Of a stretch of 33,578 nucleotides of DNA, positions 8,620 to 16,107 are shown piece by piece. The notes beneath the pieces are model-generated. The model ran no database searches, was not told the DNA's origin, and saw only the letters and a program-made list of their open reading frames with translations. Source of the stretch: Bacilli bacterium (GTDB lineage: Bacteria; Bacillota_I; Bacilli_A; RF39; UBA660); assembly GCA_900753325.1 (NCBI GenBank), contig CAADYO010000019.1, positions 1-33,578 of the forward strand. The letters run 5' to 3'. The translations under genes and the position numbers were made by a program. The first letter of the stretch is position 1. Each line of letters begins with the position of its first letter.

Positions 8620-9156
8620 CTACCTCATTTCAGTTAAAATCCAATCATAGTCTTGGGCATTAAAAATCCTTCCACAATATGGACACTCTCCAGAGTTATT
8701 ATAATCGATATTAGCACCACAACCTGGACACTTTTTAGCTGCTGCAAGTACTTTTGAATTTTTGTATTTTTCAAAAGTTAGATAATTTTCTTTTTCTAGA
8801 CGATGATCATTTATACCTGACACATAATCACCAGTTTTTTTATCAATTTGATAATCCATATATCTTGAAGTTAGTAAAACATTAATTATATATTTAGTAT
8901 CATCTTCTTCAATGGAAATTATCTGTGCTGACTTAACATTCAATTCATCATACATTTGCCGAAGATTTTTATTATTTAGGTTATCTATTTTTTCTCTTAT
9001 TTTACTTTTTACTTCTGGACTAATTTTATGACTTACTCTTTCTATGTTGTCAGTCATAATAGCAGTTAATACCATAATAAAGGTATTATCAACTTTAGAT
9101 ATAAAACTAGCCTCAGTAAAACTCTTGTCTTTATTTTCAAGTTCTTTTATTGTCAT
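8620..9156 (-). CDS. TIM44-like zinc-ribbon protein, soluble
   Basis: A 178-residue protein with no signal peptide or membrane helix. Residues ~12-125 look like a TIM44-like/NTF2-fold domain, in which a small alpha+beta domain is used as a binding module. The C-terminus is a zinc ribbon with Cys143, 146, 158 and 161 (CPGCG and CPYCG), followed by DWILTEM. The gene immediately upstream has the same domain pair and a matching C-terminal WIL tail, so the two are paralogues, one soluble and one membrane-anchored. It is placed 15 bases after that gene and 8 bases before the NatA-like ATPase. Its function is unknown; a role in assembling or regulating the exporter is inferred from context only. Confidence 0.75.
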   Translation of the reverse strand: MTIKELENKDKSFTEASFISKVDNTFIMVLTAIMTDNIERVSHKISPEVKSKIREKIDNLNNKNLRQMYDELNVKSAQIISIEEDDTKYIINVLLTSRYMDYQIDKKTGDYVSGINDHRLEKENYLTFEKYKNSKVLAAAKKCPGCGANIDYNNSGECPYCGRIFNAQDYDWILTEMR

Positions 9157-9171
9157 ATTTTTCTCCTTTTC

Positions 9172-10071
9172 CTATCTTTGCTTTAGTACTTGTTTTTTTG
9201 ATAATATCCAGTTGGAGTTTGGATTAGTTACAATACTGGCACACGCTGGGCATTTATTTGAGTTACATGAATCAAGCTTATAGCCACAATTTGGGCAGTA
9301 ATTAACTTTAGAGTTAAGGCTTTTAATAAATGTTAATTCATAGACCATGTTTACCTTTCTGGCATTATCACCTCGAATAATTTTGCCATCTTTTTCGATA
9401 AAATCATAAAACCTTACAGTCAATTCTACAACAACTTCAACTTGGTCTTCTTTAATGTTACAACTCTTAAGTACTATCCAGTTTTTTTCAAAGCCAAATA
9501 CTTTGTTCACTTCTGATTTGCTTTTTAGAGTGTCAAGTTGCATTTTGTATTGATTGTATAATTCGTCTGTTACTTTTCCTCTTAATGTATTATAATCAAA
9601 GTTACTCCAAGCTTTTTGAATATCACAAAAATCATAATAACGTTCAGATTTAAATTTTTCCATATCAAAATCCGGTAGTACTTTAATTAATTCATTATAT
9701 ACAGGCATATCACTTTTGCTTGTTTTTTCCTGAAGTTTTAAATAAGCTTTTCTTCTGTTCTTTTTTTTGATTTTATCATCTATTTTACTAACAATTTTTA
9801 CAAGAGTTATCATGAATACTGCGATAAAGACAATTGATGCTATATAATCAAATGGAAAAGGAAGAAACTCAAATATCTCAAGTGGCATTTCAAAAACACC
9901 AAAAATTAAGCCATCATTGGATGAAAATCCTCCATCATATCCTCCATCATATGAGACATCAAAGCCAGAGTCTGTTGCTACATTTTTTGGATTTACATAT
10001 AGCCAGGTTGCTGCTACTGATAATGTTATAATTATTACTAATATTATTTTCTTTAAAGATTCCTTTTTCAT
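9172..10071 (-). CDS. Membrane TIM44-like zinc-ribbon protein
   Basis: A 299-residue protein and first gene of the ABC-exporter operon. A hydrophobic helix at about 9-26 is followed by a Gly/Asp/Tyr-rich extracytoplasmic loop (VSYDGGYDGGF) and a second helix at about 73-93. A basic region and a TIM44-like domain (about 120-255) follow, with FDIQKAWSNFDYNTLRGKVTDEL-type sequence typical of TIM44-like proteins. The end is a zinc ribbon with Cys259, 262, 274 and 277. Both helices with an outward loop would leave the TIM44 and zinc parts in the cytoplasm. AGAGGAG precedes the ATG. The domain calls are good; the biological role is not known. Confidence 0.78.
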   Translation of the reverse strand: MKKESLKKIILVIIITLSVAATWLYVNPKNVATDSGFDVSYDGGYDGGFSSNDGLIFGVFEMPLEIFEFLPFPFDYIASIVFIAVFMITLVKIVSKIDDKIKKKNRRKAYLKLQEKTSKSDMPVYNELIKVLPDFDMEKFKSERYYDFCDIQKAWSNFDYNTLRGKVTDELYNQYKMQLDTLKSKSEVNKVFGFEKNWIVLKSCNIKEDQVEVVVELTVRFYDFIEKDGKIIRGDNARKVNMVYELTFIKSLNSKVNYCPNCGYKLDSCNSNKCPACASIVTNPNSNWILSKKQVLKQR

Positions 10072-10094
10072 AAATTACTCCTCTATTATCTATA

Positions 10095-10103
10095 ATTATA
10101 TCA
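10095..10103 (-). promoter_or_regulatory. Extended -10 promoter of the TIM44/ABC operon
   Basis: The minus strand reads TGATATAAT, with a perfect TATAAT at 10095-10100 and the TGn extension. No good -35 is seen at 17 bases. It lies between the terminator of the Sua5 gene and the AGAGGAG SD at 10078-10084. Confidence 0.6.
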
Positions 10104-10113
10104 TGAATAAAAG

Positions 10114-10141
10114 AAAAAACTATTATATTTCTATAATAGTT
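10114..10141 (-). terminator. Intrinsic terminator after the Sua5/YwlC gene
   Basis: A perfect 10-bp stem (10132-10141 with 10118-10127) closed by GAAA, followed by a short U-run on the minus strand. The stem includes the stop codon region of the gene. Confidence 0.8.
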
Positions 10142-11153
10142 CTAAATAATTATGTGAACATGATCTTATTAATCTATTCATAATAGCTAAACCTAATCCA
10201 GTAGGTTCTACGCCTTCTATTATAACTAAATCTACTTTATAATCATCTACTTTACGTAAAAGTGTAAATATATTTTTTGAGATTTCTTCTAAAGTTTCTC
10301 CTAGAGATAAGGAGTTTTTAAAATACTTAGTGTTTGATGTTTTACAAAGTACTAGACAATTTTCTTTACTTTCTAGTTCTTTTACTTTATCTATAAATTT
10401 ATTATTATCTTTGCTATATATTAGTAAGCACTTTGAGTCTGGAGCGTAGTGTTTATATTTCATACCTGGGGATAGAATCTTATCTCCCTCTTTTATATCT
10501 CCTAGAACATGAGAATCAACAACTACTTCAGTAATAGTTTCTAAATCTTGCTTAGTTATTTTACCTGGTCTTAAAATATGAATAGTATTATCTATTACTC
10601 TTATAACAGTTGATTCTACTCCTATATCAGTTTGACCAGCATCAATAATATAATCTACTCTATCATTAAGTTCATTAAAAATATCTTCTATATTAGTTCC
10701 AGATGGTTTACCGGAAATATTGGCAGATGGTGCTGCTATAGGAGTATTAGATAATTCTATTAAGTCATGAGCTATTTTATTACTAGGCATTCTTATTCCT
10801 ACTGTATCCAAATTGCCAGTTACAATACTTGGAACAATATCTTTTTTCTTTAAAATTATTGTTAAGGGCCCTGGGAAAAATTTTTCCATTAATTTATATT
10901 CTAATGGTGTAATATCCTGAGCTATTCTTTCTACCATATCAATACTTGAAACATGTAAAATTAAAGGATTATCTTGTTTTCTTCCCTTTGCAATAAATAT
11001 ATTTCTTACAGCTTCACTGTTTAGACCATCAGCACCTATTCCATAAACTGTCTCTGTTGGGAATAAAACCAATTTACCCTGTTTTATATATTCGGCAGCT
11101 TCTTTAATACTTTCTTTTTGATAATTATTCTTGCAGTCTAGATACTTAGCCAT
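10131..11153 (-). CDS. L-threonylcarbamoyladenylate synthase (Sua5/YwlC)
   Basis: This enzyme makes threonylcarbamoyl-AMP from Thr, bicarbonate and ATP, the first step of tRNA t6A37 synthesis. The 340-residue length fits the two-domain Sua5/YwlC form. The YrdC domain has KLVLFPTETVYGIGADG near residues 28-44, IFIAKGRKQDNPLILHVSS, the FFPGPLTIILKK stretch and SANISGKPSGT. A linker with the typical LSPGMKYKHYAP sequence follows at about 230, then the small C-terminal Sua5 domain. A GTG at 11162 is possible, but GAGGTGATACGT puts the SD correctly before the ATG at 11153. Its promoter and terminator make it a single-gene unit. YrdC-only relatives are shorter, so the Sua5 form is secure. Confidence 0.95.
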   Translation of the reverse strand: MAKYLDCKNNYQKESIKEAAEYIKQGKLVLFPTETVYGIGADGLNSEAVRNIFIAKGRKQDNPLILHVSSIDMVERIAQDITPLEYKLMEKFFPGPLTIILKKKDIVPSIVTGNLDTVGIRMPSNKIAHDLIELSNTPIAAPSANISGKPSGTNIEDIFNELNDRVDYIIDAGQTDIGVESTVIRVIDNTIHILRPGKITKQDLETITEVVVDSHVLGDIKEGDKILSPGMKYKHYAPDSKCLLIYSKDNNKFIDKVKELESKENCLVLCKTSNTKYFKNSLSLGETLEEISKNIFTLLRKVDDYKVDLVIIEGVEPTGLGLAIMNRLIRSCSHNYLELL

Positions 11154-11173
11154 ACGTATCACCTCGGCTTATA

Positions 11174-11201
11174 ATTATACTACTTTTTTTAGTATTTTCA
11201 A
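11174..11201 (-). promoter_or_regulatory. Promoter of the Sua5/YwlC gene
   Basis: TTGAAA (11196-11201), 16 bases, then TATAAT (11174-11179) on the minus strand. The SD GAGGTGAT follows. Confidence 0.78.
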
Positions 11202-11292
11202 GAATAGGAGTTTGATTTGTAGTTTTAACATATTATTTTCTTATATTACTCTTTTGATTATATTTTTTCTGGCTTATTTATGATAGTTAAGC

Positions 11293-11298
11293 TATAAT
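11293..11298 (+). promoter_or_regulatory. Probable -10 of the DMT transporter gene
   Basis: A perfect TATAAT on the plus strand lies 16 bases before the ATG at 11314, which would give a very short leader. There is no convincing -35. TATGAT just upstream at about 11279-11284 is an alternative. Confidence 0.35.
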
Positions 11299-11313
11299 TG
11301 TTATGGTGATAGA

Positions 11314-12165
11314 ATGATAAATACATGGCAATGTTGGGTAGTAATCTATTTAATAGCTGGAGTCATATTTGCTCAGTCTTTTAAAAAAGCAAATAGAAAA
11401 ATGAAAAATGCAGGTTCTTTAACTATACTTTTAGAATTATTTACTGGTATTTTTTCTTTGTTAATGATTCCTGTTTTTGATATTAAACTTGATGTTAATA
11501 ATAATATTTTATTAACACTTTTGGTAGTTGTTTTTATATATGCAATTACTGATAGACTTAATATTGAAGCTAGATATGGTCTTGATCCTTCTACTTTTAG
11601 TATGTTAAAACAATTATCTACAGTTTTTATGATTATTTTTGGATTTATATTTTTGAAGGAAAAATTTGTACTAAGTAAAATGATTGGAGCAGTATTTATC
11701 ATTGGTGCTAACATAATGCTGGCATATGATAAGGGTAAGCTTTTGATTAATAAATATTTTATAATGTCATTTTTCTCTAACTTTTTATTTGCCGTTGCAA
11801 TGTTAATTAATGTTGATTTATCTGATCATTTTAATTTAGCCTTTTATACATACATTACTGTTACTGTTCCTTCTATTTTAATATTTATATTTGGTCGACA
11901 CAGAATAGCTGATATAAAAGAGGAATTTAGGTTATGTAGAAAAAAAGAATTCTTAATAGCGGCCTTTTCCTGGGCATTAATGTTAAATGCTTCTATTCGG
12001 GCTTATCAACTTGGTAGTGTGACAGTTGTTGCTTCACTATTTGCTCTAACGGCTATTCTTAATGCTTTAGTTGAATTCATATTTAATCATAACAAAAGTA
12101 AATTTAGACAAAAGTTAATTGCAGCAACATTAATAATTATTGGAGTGATTCTTGTCAATAGATAG
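11314..12165 (+). CDS. EamA/DMT-family membrane transporter
   Basis: A 283-residue protein with about ten hydrophobic helices in two halves, the layout of EamA-type drug/metabolite transporters. The motif SMLKQLSTVFMIIFGFIFLKE (about 88-109) matches the conserved end of the first EamA repeat, and a corresponding SVTVVASLFALTAIL is seen near residue 230. Apart from the IS remnant it is the only convincing plus-strand gene here, lying between two minus-strand units. GGTGAT lies 3 bases before the ATG. A terminator overlaps the stop. The substrate is not predictable from sequence; amino acids, sugars or nucleosides are all known in the superfamily. Confidence 0.85.
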   Translation: MINTWQCWVVIYLIAGVIFAQSFKKANRKMKNAGSLTILLELFTGIFSLLMIPVFDIKLDVNNNILLTLLVVVFIYAITDRLNIEARYGLDPSTFSMLKQLSTVFMIIFGFIFLKEKFVLSKMIGAVFIIGANIMLAYDKGKLLINKYFIMSFFSNFLFAVAMLINVDLSDHFNLAFYTYITVTVPSILIFIFGRHRIADIKEEFRLCRKKEFLIAAFSWALMLNASIRAYQLGSVTVVASLFALTAILNALVEFIFNHNKSKFRQKLIAATLIIIGVILVNR

Positions 12166-12177
12166 GAATCTTTTTTT
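12147..12177 (+). terminator. Intrinsic terminator of the DMT transporter gene
   Basis: A 7-bp stem (GATTCTT at 12147-12153 with AGGAATC at 12164-12170, one G-U pair) is followed by seven T. It overlaps the stop codon and also separates this gene from the convergent SEDS gene. Confidence 0.65.
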
Positions 12178-12181
12178 GTTT

Positions 12182-13270
12182 TTAATTATTTTTTCTAGAA
12201 ATATTTAAAATAATTCCAATGCTTGCCATACTTACTAATAATGATGAGCCTCCATAACTTAGGAAAGGTAAAGTTACTCCTGTTACTGGTATCATACCAA
12301 TTACTACCATAAGATTCATTAAAGTTTGAAATATCATTTGAAACAACATACCAAACGCTAAATACTTTGAGAATAAATCTTTGGCATTTAGAGCTATTTT
12401 AATACCTCTCCATAAAATAAGAGAAAATAGACCAGTTATAATAAATGCTCCTACTACACCGAACTCTTCAGCGATAATTGAAAAAATAAAATCAGTTTGT
12501 GGCTCTGGTAGGTAGAAATGTTTTTGAACAGAATTTAGAAAGCCGGTACCAAGTAGTCCACCTGGACCAATGGCATATAGACTTTGAATTATTTGAAAAC
12601 CTGTTCCTAAGGCATCATTCCAAGGATTTATAAATGAAGTTATTCTATCCATTCTGTATGGGGCAATTATAATTAATATAGTTATTCCAATTATTCCAAG
12701 AATACCAATACCTAAAAAAAATTTCATATTGACACCGGCTATAAATAAAAGAGAAATTATAGACATAACTAATATCACACCAGTACCTAAGTCTGGTTGA
12801 AGCATTATTAAAAGAAAAAATACCATAGTTATACCTAGTATAGGAAATACTCCTTGTTTATAACTTTTTAAGAACTTATTACTTTTAGACAAATATTTAC
12901 TTGTAAAAATTATTAACCCTAATTTAGCAGCTTCACTTGGCTGTATTCCTAATGGACCAATACCAAACCAAGATCTTGAACCATTTCTTATGTTTCCAAT
13001 ACCTGGTATTAATACAGCTATTAATAATATTATACAAACTAGAATGATTATATTAGCTTTTTCATAATAAACTTTATAATCTATTTTTGATACTATGTAC
13101 ATAATAATTAGACCGACTAAAAAAAATATTAACTGATATTTTAAGTAATGAAATGAATCATTAAATTTGTATTCTGCCCAGATACTTGAGGCTGAATATA
13201 TCATAATTATTCCAAATAAAGACAAAACGATAACAGTTATTAATAATGTTTTATCAAGAGAACGTTTCAT
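12182..13270 (-). CDS. SEDS-family peptidoglycan glycosyltransferase (FtsW/RodA/SpoVE)
   Basis: A 362-residue polytopic protein of the SEDS family, which polymerises lipid II into glycan strands together with a class B PBP. Features seen include IYSASS near residue 25, SRSWFGIGPLGIQPSEAAKLGLI near 97-119, QPDLGTG near 160 (with the Asp essential in RodA/FtsW), and LPEPQTDFIFSIIAEEFG near 254-271. GVTLPFLSYGGSSLL near 330 is also family-typical. The LPEPQTDFIF and overall length favour FtsW or SpoVE slightly over RodA, but the assignment between them is not certain. AAGGTGAT precedes the ATG. A PASTA-bearing class B PBP about 10 kb away is a plausible partner. Confidence 0.92.
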   Translation of the reverse strand: MKRSLDKTLLITVIVLSLFGIIMIYSASSIWAEYKFNDSFHYLKYQLIFFLVGLIIMYIVSKIDYKVYYEKANIIILVCIILLIAVLIPGIGNIRNGSRSWFGIGPLGIQPSEAAKLGLIIFTSKYLSKSNKFLKSYKQGVFPILGITMVFFLLIMLQPDLGTGVILVMSIISLLFIAGVNMKFFLGIGILGIIGITILIIIAPYRMDRITSFINPWNDALGTGFQIIQSLYAIGPGGLLGTGFLNSVQKHFYLPEPQTDFIFSIIAEEFGVVGAFIITGLFSLILWRGIKIALNAKDLFSKYLAFGMLFQMIFQTLMNLMVVIGMIPVTGVTLPFLSYGGSSLLVSMASIGIILNISRKNN

Positions 13271-13286
13271 CTTATCACCTTATTAA

Positions 13287-13317
13287 ATTATATTTATTCA
13301 TTAAGATTTATATTCAA
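13287..13317 (-). promoter_or_regulatory. Possible promoter of the SEDS gene
   Basis: TTGAAT (13312-13317), a long 19-base spacer, then TATAAT (13287-13292) on the minus strand. The spacing is longer than ideal. Confidence 0.4.
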
Positions 13318-13339
13318 AGAAAAAGAGACTTGTGTCTCT
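13313..13339 (-). terminator. Terminator of the transglutaminase-like gene
   Basis: On the minus strand AGAGAC (13334-13339), loop ACAA and GTCTCT (13324-13329) form a hairpin followed by a U-rich stretch (TTTTCTTT). It lies about 90 bases past the stop codon. Confidence 0.6.
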
Positions 13340-13430
13340 ATATTACGGTTGTATAATTTTTATTCTTACCTCTTTATATACTCCTATTTTACTATATAAA
13401 TAGTATCATACTATCATTTGATTATCTAAC

Positions 13431-14990
13431 TTATTTTCTATTTTGATCAGTTCTAAAGAATGTTCGGTATTGTTCTGGTCTAATTTCATCCAACATTTGA
13501 TTTATTTCAACACTACTTTCAACATCTGTCTTGGCTGATTGTGTATCATATCCCTCTTGTCTACGAACATTATATAACATTTCTTCAAATGAGCTGACAC
13601 TTGGCTTTTTAGCCGACATATAATCTATAACTTCAGGTGTTATTTCTTTTGTTCCAAATAGTTTTTCAAAATTTTGCTCGGTTACTATATCAAGACTATC
13701 AGGTGTTATTTTGTCATGATATGGCTCAGAAACGCCAAGATATTCTTCTTCTGGATACGTTGCTTGAAGTCCAGCTCTTACTATACCTGGAAATACTTCA
13801 TTAGGATATCTTTTATTATAATCTTTAATTGGAATTAAAAAGTTTTGATACAAAGCTAAGCCATCGACTTGTTCAGCTTTAGTGTCGCCTTCTTCTCTGC
13901 CAATTGTAAAGCGTTTTTTACCAGAGTCATCTGATGTTATATATAAATCATCTTTTGCTGAGTCCCATGTAGCATCAAAGGCATATAAACCGTGAATATT
14001 ATATTTATCATCGTCTAATCTTACAACATTTCTAGCGTGTCCACACAATTTATCATCTACTTTTACACTTACACTTATTTTAGTGGCTGGAATGTCAAGT
14101 TCCTTTAAAAGTTGTTCAATGAAAGAAGAATAACCAACACAAACAATGTTACCTGTTTGAATAATTTCTGGTATATATCTAGAATCATTTGAGTCAACGC
14201 TTGATTCATTATAACCAAATGACTTTATAATGTCGTAGGCATATAGTAGTCTTTCTGCTGGAGATAGTTCACCTTCATTTATTAATTGTTTATACCAATC
14301 TATAGTTTGTCGCATACCTATAAAATTATCTAAATTGGTCTTTATAGGTTCACCATAATTTATTTTTATGGGATGTCTTTGATTTATTTCAACTAATTTA
14401 TCTAAGTCTTTGTATGTTTTATTTTCACAGGTCCATTCTATTTCAGTTTGACTATAACCATACTTTTCTAAAAAACTAGTTACTTTTTCAATATCCTCAA
14501 TACTTCTTCCTTTTGGAAACCTAACTTTTTGAATGACGCCATCTGCCATATTTATGATGATATCTGATCCTTCCGGTCCTAGTTTACCAAATGCTTCATC
14601 TTTAAGTGTTACTCTTTTTACTTCTTTAGCATCTGGAGAAATTCTTCTCCATAATTTAGCAACATCTTCTAAATTGTCTAAACTATTGGTTACAAATTCT
14701 AGATATTCAGGAGTTGGAATGCTTTCTTTTTCACGTATTAAGTAGCAATCTTTATATAGTCCATCATAATATGGATATCCTGCATAAGTAAAGCCTTTTT
14801 CACTAGCAAGGCTTATACTGAATGGATGTTGGTTATTTTTACTATAAATTGTTCGTACTTTGGTATTTTGTAGTAAAAAGTCTAACTCTTCTATATTCCT
14901 AACACTATCAGCGATAATAAGAGTATCTTCTTCTTTATTTTCTAGAATTTTTTCTCTATCTTGACTTATATTTCTAATTTCAAAGCTCAT
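13431..14990 (-). CDS. Transglutaminase-like protein of unknown role
   Basis: A 519-residue protein with no signal peptide or membrane helix. Around residues 230-345 it carries the order and spacing of a transglutaminase-like catalytic core: Cys284 in IVCVGYSSFIEQLL, His318 in CGHARNVV and Asp339 in FDATWD. This C-H-D triad, with GY after Cys and a helix carrying the Cys, fits the transglutaminase/protease-like fold, in which cysteine peptidases, amidases and transamidases occur. The first 220 residues and the C-terminal ~120 residues resemble nothing I recognise. AAGGAG precedes the ATG. It sits between FtsW/RodA and MraY genes, so a cell-envelope link is possible, but the lack of a signal sequence argues for a cytoplasmic location. 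The core is fairly convincing; the substrate is unknown. Confidence 0.72.
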   Translation of the reverse strand: MSFEIRNISQDREKILENKEEDTLIIADSVRNIEELDFLLQNTKVRTIYSKNNQHPFSISLASEKGFTYAGYPYYDGLYKDCYLIREKESIPTPEYLEFVTNSLDNLEDVAKLWRRISPDAKEVKRVTLKDEAFGKLGPEGSDIIINMADGVIQKVRFPKGRSIEDIEKVTSFLEKYGYSQTEIEWTCENKTYKDLDKLVEINQRHPIKINYGEPIKTNLDNFIGMRQTIDWYKQLINEGELSPAERLLYAYDIIKSFGYNESSVDSNDSRYIPEIIQTGNIVCVGYSSFIEQLLKELDIPATKISVSVKVDDKLCGHARNVVRLDDDKYNIHGLYAFDATWDSAKDDLYITSDDSGKKRFTIGREEGDTKAEQVDGLALYQNFLIPIKDYNKRYPNEVFPGIVRAGLQATYPEEEYLGVSEPYHDKITPDSLDIVTEQNFEKLFGTKEITPEVIDYMSAKKPSVSSFEEMLYNVRRQEGYDTQSAKTDVESSVEINQMLDEIRPEQYRTFFRTDQNRK

Positions 14991-15017
14991 ATGTTACTCC
15001 TTTTTTATTTGATTTAT

Positions 15018-15044
15018 ATTAAAAAAAGACCAAAGGTCCTTTAT
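15018..15044 (-). terminator. Intrinsic terminator of mraY
   Basis: The minus strand shows an 8-bp stem around AAAGGACC and GGTCTTTT with a TTT loop, running into a T-run at about 15021-15027. It overlaps the mraY stop codon. Confidence 0.72.
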
Positions 15045-16021
15045 AGCCATACTCCGAAGATGATTCCAGCCATTGATAAAACTAGACCGATTACCCAGAA
15101 TAGTTTGACAATATCAGTTTCTTGCCAACCCAATTTTTCAAAATGATGATGTAATGGTGTCATCAAAAATACTTTTTTATGAAATAGTTGTACTGATATT
15201 GTTTGAATTATTACGGATAATGTTTCTATTACAAAGACACCGGCTACTACTAATAATGTTAATTCACGATGAGTTAGAATAGCTATTGCTCCCATTACTC
15301 CACCTAAGGCAAGGGAACCAGTATCTCCCATAAATATTTTGGCAGGATATGTATTATAAATTAAGAAGCCTAATAAACTACCAGCTAGGATTAAACTAAA
15401 AATTCCAATATCTTCAAAACCAACCATTAGTGAAATTAAACTGAAAGCTATAAATGCGATACCAGATAAACCTCCAGCTAAGCCATCTAGACCATCAGTT
15501 AAATTAACGGCGTTACTAGCACCTACTAATACGAACAAAATAAATAAGCCATATAACCAACCCATTTCAATATCTATGTGTAATGTTCCAACAACCCAAG
15601 ATGTTTGACCGCCTGAGCGCATATAAATATAGAAAAAGCCGATAGCTATTAAAACCTGCATAAATAATTTTTGATATGCAGTTAAACCTTCATTATTACC
15701 TTTCCTAATTGATAAAAAATCATCTAAAAAACCAATACAGGCATAGCCTAAAAATACTAATAAAACAATACCTAAATTAGAGGTATATGAAATTTTATCT
15801 GTTAATATTAATAATAATGTTGCTACAACAGTTGGAATAATAAAAATTAGACCACCCATTGTAGGAGTTCCTTCTTTTTTTCTGTGTGATTCTCCTACAA
15901 ATATACTTATTTTTTGTCCAACACGTAATTTTTTTAAACAAGGTACTAAAAATAGTCCTAAGGCAGCTGATACTAAAAAACCAAACATAATAGCAAAAAC
16001 CGCTTTTGTTAATAGTAACAT
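15041..16021 (-). CDS. mraY: Phospho-N-acetylmuramoyl-pentapeptide transferase
   Basis: MraY transfers phospho-MurNAc-pentapeptide from UDP to undecaprenyl phosphate, making lipid I at the inner face of the membrane. The 326-residue protein has about ten membrane helices and all signature motifs: GTPTMGGL (about 51-58), the catalytic pair in IGFLDDF (Asp100-Asp101), NAVNLTDGLDGLAGG (about 171-185) and the loop MTPLHHHFE near 287-295. A GTG at 16030 is in frame, but GGAG lies 8 bases before the ATG at 16021, which I take as start. It has its own extended -10 promoter and terminator. It is isolated from the usual murein-ligase neighbours. Confidence 0.97.
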   Translation of the reverse strand: MLLLTKAVFAIMFGFLVSAALGLFLVPCLKKLRVGQKISIFVGESHRKKEGTPTMGGLIFIIPTVVATLLLILTDKISYTSNLGIVLLVFLGYACIGFLDDFLSIRKGNNEGLTAYQKLFMQVLIAIGFFYIYMRSGGQTSWVVGTLHIDIEMGWLYGLFILFVLVGASNAVNLTDGLDGLAGGLSGIAFIAFSLISLMVGFEDIGIFSLILAGSLLGFLIYNTYPAKIFMGDTGSLALGGVMGAIAILTHRELTLLVVAGVFVIETLSVIIQTISVQLFHKKVFLMTPLHHHFEKLGWQETDIVKLFWVIGLVLSMAGIIFGVWL

Positions 16022-16047
16022 TTTTGTCACTCCATTTCTCTTGCAAT

Positions 16048-16056
16048 ATTATACCA
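16048..16056 (-). promoter_or_regulatory. Extended -10 promoter of mraY
   Basis: TGGTATAAT on the minus strand (TATAAT at 16048-16053 with the TGn extension). No clear -35 box is visible. Confidence 0.6.
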
Positions 16057-16107
16057 TATCCCAATTAGAGATATGAAAAAATAGATGCTTATAGACACAA
16101 CTTTACA

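Noticed and set aside
8319..8663. Open frame of 114 codons on the plus strand
   Set aside because: It lies antisense to the NatA-like ATPase gene, has no SD, and its product is a low-complexity, Phe/Ser-rich shadow.
11373..11714. Open frame on the minus strand under the DMT transporter
   Set aside because: It is antisense to a clear transporter frame, without SD or a recognisable product.
15795..16064. 89-codon frame on the minus strand overlapping mraY
   Set aside because: It is a shifted reading of the mraY 5' region with Cys/Ile/Asn-rich, non-homologous sequence.
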